Source of the DNA: JACQNR01 sp049515175
GTDB taxonomy: Bacteria; Acidobacteriota; Terriglobia; UBA7540
NCBI GenBank assembly: GCA_049515175.1
Contig: JBEKUI010000276.1
Span: 1 to 5,774 of the forward strand
Direction: 5' to 3'
Length of the DNA stretch: 5,774 nt
Shown: piece by piece, positions 1 to 5,704 of the stretch
How positions within the stretch are numbered: the stretch's first letter is position 1
How the letters are laid out: every line of letters begins with the position of its first letter
Translations under genes and position numbers: made by a program
The notes under the pieces: model-generated
The model's database searches: none
What the model was told of the DNA's origin: nothing
What the model saw: only the letters and a program-made list of their open reading frames with translations

Positions 1-55
1 CTCTCCGTTGGGGAGAGGGTGTCCGTCCGTCAGCCGACGGACGGACGGGTGAGGG
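1..55. repeat. Palindromic REP-like repeat element, left end cut by the window
   Basis: Two adjacent perfect hairpins are visible. The first pairs 1-6 (CTCTCC) with 12-17 (GGAGAG) around a 5-nt loop. The second pairs 21-31 with 36-46 (11 bp) around the loop AGCC. They are followed by GGGTGAGGG at 47-55, which looks like the right arm of an outer stem whose left partner (CCCTCACCC expected) would lie before base 1. The 18-mer GTCCGTCAGCCGACGGAC at 25-42 recurs exactly at 268-285 inside the first gene, so the two elements are related. Palindromes with CTCTCC/GGAGAG and GTGAGGG arms resemble dispersed repeats I recall from many GC-rich bacterial genomes; I cannot name the family. The element ends 12 nt before the first start codon, and its GAGG at 51-54 is the only purine cluster there resembling a Shine-Dalgarno sequence apart from AAGAAGAG. 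Confidence 0.75.
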
Positions 56-67
56 AAGAAGAGAAAC

Positions 68-568
68 ATGATTTCGTTCACCTACGCCGACAATTCGGAT
101 TCGATCAGCCGGGCGCTCCAATCATTTGAGGACGCGCTGGCCGACAACGCGCCCGCGCTGGCCGCCGTCGCCGACGATTTTCGCGAGATGGTTGCGCAAC
201 AGTTTGCGAGCGAAGGCCGCGCCGAGGGAACACCGTGGCCAGCACGTGTAGGGGCGGGGCTTGCCCCGTCCGTCAGCCGACGGACGATGCGAGCATCGCC
301 CCTACTGGTGCGTACCGGGGCGCTGCGCGATTCGTTGACCACTCCCGGCGCCGCAGGAAGCGTCGAGGAACTGGACGGTGGGTCGCTCACCCTCGGCACC
401 CGCCTGCCCTACGCGATGTTTCATCAACTCGGCACGCGCCGCATGCCCGCGCGACCCCTCATCGTGCTGAGCGATGAACGCAGCCAGCGCTGGACCGAAA
501 TCATCAGCAGCGCAATTGAGGAGAAGACCGCGTTGTTAGGGACGAAGGAACTGGGAGGAAAAGGATGA
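68..568 (+). CDS. Phage virion morphogenesis / tail completion protein (Mu gpG / P2 gpS-like)
   Basis: This is a likely phage tail-completion protein of the gpS/gpG family (Pfam Phage_tail_S type). Such proteins act in the host cytoplasm at the head-tail neck while the virion is assembled. The 166 residues follow the family plan from memory: an N-terminal helical part (about 10-50), a Gln-Phe-x-x-Glu-Gly segment before the Trp at 57, then LVRTGALRDSL at 80-90, a beta segment ending LTLGT at 107-111, and PYAMFHQLGTRRMPARP at 114-130. That last motif is the most diagnostic. The length is normal (about 150). The region between W57 and L80, usually a Tyr/Lys-rich linker, is here encoded by a 58-bp palindromic repeat (residues 61-79). 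The ATG at 68 gives the full N-terminal helix; its ribosome binding site is weak (AAGAAGAG). The stop lies within a heptamer tract. The family call is fairly safe; whether the protein still works with the repeat is unknown. Confidence 0.85.
   Translation: MISFTYADNSDSISRALQSFEDALADNAPALAAVADDFREMVAQQFASEGRAEGTPWPARVGAGLAPSVSRRTMRASPLLVRTGALRDSLTTPGAAGSVEELDGGSLTLGTRLPYAMFHQLGTRRMPARPLIVLSDERSQRWTEIISSAIEEKTALLGTKELGGKG
248..305. repeat. 58-bp cloverleaf palindromic element inside the tail-completion gene
   Basis: The element is a complete four-way palindrome with no unpaired base at the junction. The outer stem pairs GTAGGGGC (248-255) with GCCCCTAC (298-305). Hairpin 1 is GGGGC-TT-GCCCC (256-267), hairpin 2 is GTCCGTC-AGCC-GACGGAC (268-285), and hairpin 3 is GATGC-GA-GCATC (286-297). 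All four stems are perfect. Hairpin 2 is identical to the core at 25-42. The element is read in frame as residues 61-79 of the first gene plus one extra base, with no stop codon. Its arms resemble GTAGGGGC palindromes dispersed in various bacterial genomes, normally between genes. It is not a tRNA: it lacks the conserved T-loop and D-loop bases. Confidence 0.85.
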
Positions 569-622
569 ACGATGAATGATGAACGATGAACACCATTCAT
601 CGTTCCGCGTTCATCGTTTCGA
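564..622. repeat. Heptamer repeat family A, facing copies forming a long hairpin
   Basis: Four GATGAAC/T heptamers (564-570, 571-577, 578-584, 585-591) are followed after ACC by inverted heptamers ATTCATC, GTTCCGC, GTTCATC and a degenerate GTTTCGA (595-622). Together they make a stem pairing 568-590 with 596-618 around a 5-nt loop, with two mismatches and two G-T pairs by my hand alignment. The tract includes the stop codon of the first gene (566-568) and nearly fills the 60-nt gap before the second. No T-run follows, so it does not look like a standard intrinsic terminator. It could still slow ribosomes, pause transcription or protect a 3' end. The second gene's GAGG (621-624) sits at its right edge. 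Confidence 0.8.
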
Positions 623-628
623 GGATTT

Positions 629-1183
629 ATGACGCCACGCTATGAAGCCCGATTCGCCAAACCGCTCGTGAATCAACTGATCGCTATCCTGCAGCGCGAT
701 CAGCAGGCCGCGCTCGACATCCTGAACGCCGGGCGGCCGGCGGGGCGCGAGCTCGCACCCTTCGCCGCCTTCTATAAGGAAGCGGGCACGGTGCAGAACT
801 GGCCGGCGCTGGTGCTCGTGGCGCAGGACGTCTCTTTCGACGCGAACTCGGACGCCGATTTGCGCACCGCGTCCCTGCGCTTCATCGGCGCCATGGCCAT
901 CGCTGGCACCGATCCCGAGTGGCTCGCCGAAGACGCCATGGATTACCTCCGCGCCCTGGACATCGTCCTGACCTCGGCGCCGCTCGCTGATTTCTATTCG
1001 ACGCTCACCATCGATCACCGCACCGTGCCCGACGGCCAGACCACGGCGCTCGATCCCAATGCCTCCCGCGTCCTCGACTTGCGCATCACGCGGCACGACC
1101 TGGGGGTGCTCGTCTCGCGCCGCGGCGGAGGGCTCGCCCGTGGGCCGCAGATTGAGTTTGTCGTCGAGGTCGAGGAAAAGTGA
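629..1183 (+). CDS. Uncharacterised protein, possible phage neck/tail (tail-terminator-like) component
   Basis: I do not recognise this 184-residue protein with certainty. It has no signal peptide, membrane segment or cysteine. The N-terminal third looks helical (residues 5-55, rich in Ala, Leu, Gln and Arg). A strand-like stretch WPALVLVAQDVSF (about 51-63) is followed by LRFIGAMAIAG, a helix with DYLRALDIVL, and a C-terminal beta part ending in QIEFVVEVEE. This alpha-beta pattern, and the position directly after a tail-completion gene, fit a tail-terminator or neck protein, where such genes are often neighbours. That is inference from order and general pattern, not a motif match. The ATG at 629 is preceded by GAGG at 621-624, a short 4-nt spacing. 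The upstream tract contains several ATGs, but each leads quickly to a stop. It is probably cotranscribed with the genes on either side. Confidence 0.8.
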   Translation: MTPRYEARFAKPLVNQLIAILQRDQQAALDILNAGRPAGRELAPFAAFYKEAGTVQNWPALVLVAQDVSFDANSDADLRTASLRFIGAMAIAGTDPEWLAEDAMDYLRALDIVLTSAPLADFYSTLTIDHRTVPDGQTTALDPNASRVLDLRITRHDLGVLVSRRGGGLARGPQIEFVVEVEEK

Positions 1184-1208
1184 AAGCAGGATTCGTGAGC
1201 GGAAGAAC

Positions 1209-1243
1209 GGAAGTAGGAAGTAGGAAATAGGAAGTCGGGAGAA
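1209..1243. repeat. Heptamer repeat family B, forward tract
   Basis: Consecutive heptamers GGAAGTA (1209-1215), GGAAGTA (1216-1222), GGAAATA (1223-1229) and GGAAGTC (1230-1236) grade into GGGAGAA (1237-1243), which holds the ribosome binding site of the fibre-like gene. Inverted copies lie at 1300-1327 inside that gene. 1216-1236 can pair with 1307-1327 over 21 positions with two mismatches, leaving the start codon in the loop. Together with GGAAGAAC just before it, the tract fills most of the 64-nt gap between the second and third genes. Confidence 0.8.
1237..1241 (+). promoter_or_regulatory. Ribosome binding site of the fibre-like gene
   Basis: GGGAG lies 6 nt before the ATG at 1248, good spacing for a Shine-Dalgarno sequence, and supports that start over the internal ATG at 1392. 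It is also the last, degenerate unit of the family B heptamer tract, so the repeat itself may have provided the binding site. Confidence 0.6.
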
Positions 1244-1247
1244 GACC

Positions 1248-4200
1248 ATGAAAAGATCGTTCATCGTTCCGCGTTCATTGTTCATCGTTGCCTTTGCCCT
1301 ACTTCCCACTTCCTATTTCCTACTCCCGCCTCCCGCGCGCGCCGCCACTCACATCACCGGAGCCTACGATCTGGGCGCGAATCCCCGCGTCATGACCACG
1401 GTCGGCGGCACGCCCGAATACGGGCTCGTCTTCGCGCAGCGCAACAAGGCCGTGACCTATGGCGGCGTCGAATACGGGCCGAGCGTTGTGAAGGGTTATC
1501 TGAACGCGAGCGGGCAACTGAACGACGGCGGGGGAAACCTCTGGCTCGATCTGATTCCCAATCTTGCCGCGACGCCCGCCGACAGCTACTACGTCGTCAC
1601 CATCAATATTCAGGGGCGCGTGCACGCCGAGATCTGGATCGTGCCCGATGTGGCGACGGTCGCCGTCGAGACCGTGCGCCAGCTGCAGCCGCCCGGTGGG
1701 ACCGGAAGCCCATTCGACCTCGCGAACGCCACTGGGCTGCTCGCGCTCGCCCACGGCGGGACGAATCAATCGAGCTGGACGGCGGCGCGCTGTGTGCGCG
1801 TCAACAATGCCGGGACACAGCTCGAACCCGCGGCGGGCGATTGCGGCACGGGCGGCGGGTCCGCGCCGATTGCCTCCGCGACCGTCTCCGGCACCGTCAA
1901 GACCGACACGACCACGGCTGACCCTGTCGTGTATCTCAAAACGTCCGCCGACACGCTCTTGGCCGGCAAGGCCAGTTCAGTCCACACGCACTCACAAAAC
2001 GATGTGACGAACCTTACAACCGACCTTGCCGGCAAGGAATCTCTCGCCAACAAGAACCAGGCAAACGGCTACGCGGGCCTGAGCGCATCCTCAAAGCTCG
2101 CGGTTTCGCAGGTGCAGGAAGTGCTCGCTGCCGCCGACCTGACCGACTACGCCGGCACGAGCGGCTCCGGCGCGACGGCGATCAAGGCCACGGTGACGAC
2201 TCCCTCAGATGGGCAATGCCTGACTTGGAATAATGCAACTACGAATTGGGTCAACGGCGCGTGCTCGGGAGGAAGCTCCAATCACAACCTGCTTTCAGCA
2301 ACCCACCCCGACACGGTGGCGGCATCGCCGGTCCTCGGCGACCTCGTGTATGGAAACTCGACGCCGGCTTGGACCAAGCTGGCCGGCAATACGACCACGA
2401 CCAAGAAGTACCTGTCGCAGACCGGCTCGGGGTCAGCCTCCGCGGCCCCTGCCTGGGCGCAGGTCGATTGGGCCGACTTGAGCGGCAAGCCCTCAACCTT
2501 TACGCCCGCGGCACACAACCTGCTTTCCGCATCGCACGGAGATTCGACCGCGGCCAGCGTGGTGCGCGGCGATCTCATGGTGGGTATCGGTGTAAGTCCA
2601 ACCTGGCAACGCTACGCCAAGGGCACGCAGTATCAAGTTCTGACTGGCGGCGCGAGCGAGCCGACCTGGGGCGCAGTCGCTTTGGCGCAATCGACGGCGG
2701 TTTCAGGGATTCTCGGCTCGGCGAATGGCGGCACGGGCAATGACTTCGCGAAGTTCACCGGGCCAACCACTGCGGAGAAAACCTTCACGCTGCCCGACGC
2801 CAACGCCACCATCGAAGTCCAGGCCAACAAGAACGCAGCGAGCGGTTATGCCGGACTCGATTCCAGTTCACGCATCGCCAAAGCGCAGGCGCCCTCAACG
2901 ACGGTTTATGCGGACCCCGCAGTCAGCCAGACGATTCAACCGACCGCCGATGCCAGCTTCATTGTGAAGCAGTACAACGGCACCAACTCGGCGGACATCT
3001 TCCAGGTGCTCGATAAAGATGCCAACAAGAAATTCGCCGTGGACGCCAGCGGCAACCTGATCAGCGGGGCATTAACCAATCCCGGCGTCTTGACGCTGGG
3101 CGCGACGACTTCCACCACACCTTCGCATATCGACCTGTTTGGCGGTGACGCGGCCTCGAACTCGGAGGCTCCGTACTTCAAATTCACGCCATCGCCAGCG
3201 GCTTCGGGATCTCCGACCTATCTCTATCCCTCGAGCACTGCGGGGCGATTGGCGCTCGGGACGGCGGCTCCCTCTTCCGATCCGGCGGCGACGGCGCTGA
3301 TTGTCACCGCGGCCAGCACCGACACGCTCAGCAATAAGACCATCACCGCGCCGGTCTATACCAGCTATACGGTGGCCACGTTGCCCAGCGGCGCGACCTA
3401 CAAGGAAGTCTGGGTTTCGGACGGCAACTCAGCGACCGATTGCACCGTCGGCGGAGGCTCGACGAAGGTCAAATGTTATTACAACGGCTCCGCATGGACC
3501 GTGATGAGCGGCGGCGGGTCTGGTGGAGGAGCGGACACTGCTCTCTCTAACCTCGCCTCCGTTGCCATCAACGAGCATCTGCTGTTTGGCGCTGATAATA
3601 CCAAAGACATCGGCGCTACCGGGGCCACGCGGCCGCGCACCGGCTACTTCGGAACGTCGGTTGTCGTTCAGGGCTCCGGCGCTGGCATCGTCGCGGCGAC
3701 GGCGGGGATGGACCCGGCCTGCACCACGGGCGACTACAAAATCTGGCCGCAATCGAGTGGAACCATCTGGAAGAAATGCACCAACGGCAGCATCACCGAC
3801 CTCGATACCACCGGCGGCGGAACGAGCCATGCAATTCTTTCCGCCACGCACACCGACACTGACGCCGCAACGGTGGTTCTCGGAGACATCCTGGCAGGCA
3901 ACGCAACTCCCCACTGGCAGCACGTCGCGGGGAACACGACGACAACGAAGAAGTATCTGTCTCAGACCGGTAATGCCTCAATTTCAGCTCTACCGACATG
4001 GGCGCAAATCGCCGTGGCGGACCTGAGCGATACCAAAACCGGCTCCGGCAATCTGGTTCTGGCCACTTCTCCGGCATTCACCACCGACATTCATGCCGCC
4101 TCGGCGGCGGGGACGGCACTGGGCACAGCGGCGCTGCCTTTCTCGAACCTCATCATCGGGAACGCTGCAAGCCAGGCGACAACCTTCAACGTCACGGCGC

Positions 4201-5702
4201 TCACCGCGAATCGGGCCGTCTACGTTCCCAACGCAGATTCCACTCTGGTCGTGGCCGATGCCGGGGCATCGAACAATTTCCTGACGGCGATCTCGGCGAC
4301 CGGAGCGATCTCCAAGGCTCAACCCACGCTGACGAATCTTGCGGGTGGCACAGCAGGCGCGAATTCCTACGATTTCACCGACGCCAGCGTCACCCGGCCG
4401 GTGCGACGCTTGGCGTTCAGCAGTTTTCCCGGAACTTGCACGGCCTTGACCGATTTTCTGGCTCGTTCCGACCCCGCCACGGCGAGACAGGCGCTCTACA
4501 TGTGCAATTCCGCCGGAACCGGCTGGGATTTGGTCGGTGATGGCGGCTCGGGCGGCGGAGCGAATGCCGCACTCTCCAATCTGGCTTCCGTAGCCATCAA
4601 CGATCACCTGCTCTTTGGCGCTGACAATACCAAGGACATTGGCGCGACCGGTGCAACAAGGCCACGCACGGGGTATTTCGGAACCTCGGTCGTCGTGCAA
4701 GGAAGCGGCGCGGGCGTGGTCAGTTTTACCTCTGGAACGAATCCTTCTTGCTCGAGCGAGTACAAGATCTGGGCGAACACGAGCGATGGAAAGCTCAAGA
4801 AGTGCGAGGGCAGCACAATTACCGACCTCGACACGACGGGCGGAAATTCGGCATTCTCCGCCATCACCACGGGCACCAATACCGGCGCCACGATGACGAT
4901 CGGAAGTGGCGCGACGTTGAACGGCGCGGCGGGTGGAAGTGTGGATCTGACCTCGCTGACCGCCGCCAGCGGATTCAAGGTTCCCTCCGTGGCAGCGGCA
5001 ACTCCCAGCGCCACGGGGGTGATCGCCTACGATTCCACGAACAACATCTACCGGGGCTACAACGGGACCGCCGCAAAGACGTTTGGCTATGCCGACACTC
5101 CGGGCACTACCGGCACCGCTCCCAGTTGGTCGTCCGGTGGAGTTCTTCAAATTCCGATGGCAGCCACGGCGACTGTGACCGCAGGACTGCTTTCTAAAAC
5201 CGACTACGACACATTCAACGGCAAGCCCAACCTGGTCGCCAGCGGCACGGCGGGCCTGGGGCCATCGAAAGTCGGAACTTCCACCACCGCCGCCCGGTCG
5301 GATCACGATCACAAGTCGATTGCACAGCTCGTTTGGTTCTTCCCTGGTACCCCGGCTACCGGGGTGCAAACCCTGACACTGACCTTCCCGGAGACTGCCG
5401 TCAACTTCGCCATCAACGACTTTCGGGTGACCGTGGGCACGATGAGCGCCAGCAATTCGACATTCAACATTCAGCGTTGCACCGCGAACTGCGGCAGCGG
5501 CACGGTGACCTTCTCCGACATCTATTCTGCCGTGCTGACGCTGACCGCCAACAATCGCACGGCGCTCAAGGGGTCTGCGCCCAACCAGAACGTCACCAGC
5601 TTGACCAACGGCGACCAGTTTCGCGCCAGCCTGGTAACTATTGGAGCTTCGCTCGCCGATGTGACGGTGACGATGAGCTATGAATATGACACGACGAATT
5701 GA
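1248..5702 (+). CDS. Giant modular phage tail-fibre-like protein with an apparent Sec signal peptide
   Basis: This 1484-residue protein looks like a long tail fibre or host-contact protein. Residues 1-32 form a signal-peptide-like segment. Residues 33-145 are a beta-rich N-terminal domain (GYLNASGQL, SYYVVTI, EIWIVP). The shaft holds motifs typical of phage fibres: NGGTG-like turns (169-173, 493-497), an HTH iron-binding-type motif at 246-248 in AGKASSVHTHSQNDVTNL, two NKN..GYAGL units (268-278, 527-537), three HNLLSA-type units (346-412, 423-476, 861-927), a FTLPDANATI segment (513-522), DTLSNKTITAP (692-702), and a duplicated block (756-858 and 1099-1199). DHDH at 1352-1355 precedes a C-terminal beta domain (about 1360-1484) that may be the receptor-binding tip. 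The 14 cysteines fall in seven close pairs. Composition is rich in Gly, Ala, Ser and Thr. The family is clear, but the signal peptide is odd: virion fibres are not normally exported, so this could also be a domesticated surface protein. A start at 1392 (residue 49) would remove both the signal and the start of the N-terminal domain. Confidence 0.85.
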   Translation: MKRSFIVPRSLFIVAFALLPTSYFLLPPPARAATHITGAYDLGANPRVMTTVGGTPEYGLVFAQRNKAVTYGGVEYGPSVVKGYLNASGQLNDGGGNLWLDLIPNLAATPADSYYVVTINIQGRVHAEIWIVPDVATVAVETVRQLQPPGGTGSPFDLANATGLLALAHGGTNQSSWTAARCVRVNNAGTQLEPAAGDCGTGGGSAPIASATVSGTVKTDTTTADPVVYLKTSADTLLAGKASSVHTHSQNDVTNLTTDLAGKESLANKNQANGYAGLSASSKLAVSQVQEVLAAADLTDYAGTSGSGATAIKATVTTPSDGQCLTWNNATTNWVNGACSGGSSNHNLLSATHPDTVAASPVLGDLVYGNSTPAWTKLAGNTTTTKKYLSQTGSGSASAAPAWAQVDWADLSGKPSTFTPAAHNLLSASHGDSTAASVVRGDLMVGIGVSPTWQRYAKGTQYQVLTGGASEPTWGAVALAQSTAVSGILGSANGGTGNDFAKFTGPTTAEKTFTLPDANATIEVQANKNAASGYAGLDSSSRIAKAQAPSTTVYADPAVSQTIQPTADASFIVKQYNGTNSADIFQVLDKDANKKFAVDASGNLISGALTNPGVLTLGATTSTTPSHIDLFGGDAASNSEAPYFKFTPSPAASGSPTYLYPSSTAGRLALGTAAPSSDPAATALIVTAASTDTLSNKTITAPVYTSYTVATLPSGATYKEVWVSDGNSATDCTVGGGSTKVKCYYNGSAWTVMSGGGSGGGADTALSNLASVAINEHLLFGADNTKDIGATGATRPRTGYFGTSVVVQGSGAGIVAATAGMDPACTTGDYKIWPQSSGTIWKKCTNGSITDLDTTGGGTSHAILSATHTDTDAATVVLGDILAGNATPHWQHVAGNTTTTKKYLSQTGNASISALPTWAQIAVADLSDTKTGSGNLVLATSPAFTTDIHAASAAGTALGTAALPFSNLIIGNAASQATTFNVTALTANRAVYVPNADSTLVVADAGASNNFLTAISATGAISKAQPTLTNLAGGTAGANSYDFTDASVTRPVRRLAFSSFPGTCTALTDFLARSDPATARQALYMCNSAGTGWDLVGDGGSGGGANAALSNLASVAINDHLLFGADNTKDIGATGATRPRTGYFGTSVVVQGSGAGVVSFTSGTNPSCSSEYKIWANTSDGKLKKCEGSTITDLDTTGGNSAFSAITTGTNTGATMTIGSGATLNGAAGGSVDLTSLTAASGFKVPSVAAATPSATGVIAYDSTNNIYRGYNGTAAKTFGYADTPGTTGTAPSWSSGGVLQIPMAATATVTAGLLSKTDYDTFNGKPNLVASGTAGLGPSKVGTSTTAARSDHDHKSIAQLVWFFPGTPATGVQTLTLTFPETAVNFAINDFRVTVGTMSASNSTFNIQRCTANCGSGTVTFSDIYSAVLTLTANNRTALKGSAPNQNVTSLTNGDQFRASLVTIGASLADVTVTMSYEYDTTN
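1259..1286. repeat. Heptamer repeat family A, inverted tract inside the fibre-like gene
   Basis: Four heptamers GTTCATC (1259-1265), GTTCCGC (1266-1272), GTTCATT (1273-1279) and GTTCATC (1280-1286) encode residues 5-13 of the signal peptide. The 19-mer TTCATCGTTCCGCGTTCAT at 1260-1278 is identical to 596-614, including the variant unit GTTCCGC, so one tract was probably copied from the other or from a shared source. Confidence 0.8.
1300..1327. repeat. Heptamer repeat family B, inverted tract inside the fibre-like gene
   Basis: TACTTCC (1300-1306), CACTTCC (1307-1313), TATTTCC (1314-1320) and TACTCCC (1321-1327) are the reverse complement of the family B tract at 1209-1236 and encode residues 18-27 (LLPTSYFLLP). 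The order of variants is matched: the AAATA-type unit faces its complement in the upstream tract. Confidence 0.8.
2283..2675 (+). repeat. Two tandem HNLLSA fibre repeats in the shaft
   Basis: Unit 1 is residues 346-412 and unit 2 is 423-476. Both start H-N-L-L-S-A-x-H, continue with D-(S/T)-x-A-A-S-x-V-x-G-D-L, and reach P-(A/T)-W near 372-375 and 451-453. Similar units recur in phage fibre and pyocin-like proteins as far as I recall. A third unit lies at 3828-4028. Unit 2 is shorter and lacks the KKYLSQTG stretch. Confidence 0.7.
3513..3821 (+). repeat. Duplicated shaft block, copy 1
   Basis: Residues 756-858 match residues 1099-1199. The core of 49 residues (765-813) has only one amino acid change (Glu to Asp), and the tails keep the order Pro-x-Cys, YKIW, KKC and ITDLDTTGG. 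A glycine-rich linker (GGSGGGA) opens both copies. By hand count 28 of the 49 core codons differ between copies, 27 of them silently. Confidence 0.85.
3828..4028 (+). repeat. Third HNLLSA-type shaft repeat
   Basis: Residues 861-927 repeat unit 1 (346-412): HAILSATH, D-T-x-A-A, V-L-G-D-(I/L), G-N-(A/S)-T-P, then AGNTTTTKKYLSQTG exactly, P-(T/A)-W-A-Q and ADLS. The DNA of the exact stretch differs at many third codon positions. It follows copy 1 of the duplicated block directly. Confidence 0.75.
4542..4844 (+). repeat. Duplicated shaft block, copy 2
   Basis: Residues 1099-1199 are the partner of 756-858, one residue shorter because of a deletion in the variable tail (around 1170). Unlike copy 1, it is followed by a different module (NSAFSAITTGTNTG), not an HNLLSA unit. 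Confidence 0.85.
5349..5365. repeat. Short perfect palindrome in the fibre C-terminal region
   Basis: ACCCCGG (5349-5355) and CCGGGGT (5359-5365) form a 7-bp stem with a CTA loop, encoding part of PGTPATGVQT at the entrance to the C-terminal domain. It may be chance or a small fragment of a repeat element. Confidence 0.4.
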
Positions 5703-5704
5703 GA

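Larger units (their letters stand above)
1248..1343 (+). other. Predicted Sec signal peptide, largely encoded by heptamer repeats
   Basis: Residues 1-32 show a basic start (MKR), a hydrophobic core (FIVPRSLFIVAFALLP and SYFLLP) and a small-residue Ala-Arg-Ala at 30-32 that fits signal peptidase I cleavage before A33. The prolines at 8, 20 and 27-29 are somewhat unusual. Residues 5-14 come from family A heptamers and 18-27 from family B heptamers, both inverted relative to the copies outside the gene. Whether it works in export cannot be told from sequence alone; a repeat-derived extension of an older gene is the alternative. Confidence 0.55.

Noticed and set aside
248..305. Cloverleaf as a tRNA or tRNA-like gene
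   Set aside because: At 58 bp it is too short, lacks T-loop and D-loop consensus bases, and has 2-4 nt loops; it fits a palindromic repeat instead.
564..622. Rho-independent terminator after the first gene
   Set aside because: The hairpin is AT-mixed with no T-run after it, and the next gene follows immediately on the same strand.
564..622. CRISPR-like array or phage attachment site from the repeated units
   Set aside because: Units are contiguous 7-mers with no spacers, and no integrase gene or matching att sequence is visible.
576..632. 18-codon open frame MMNDEHH... overlapping the second gene's start
   Set aside because: It is read entirely from the repeat tract, and its start is about 17 nt from the GGGAGG, too far for normal use.
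611..1309. 232-codon minus-strand frame with a hydrophobic N-terminus (ISYFLLPFF)
   Set aside because: The hydrophobic stretch is only the heptamer tract read on the other strand, and the remainder mirrors the plus-strand gene with low-complexity Arg/Gly/Glu content.
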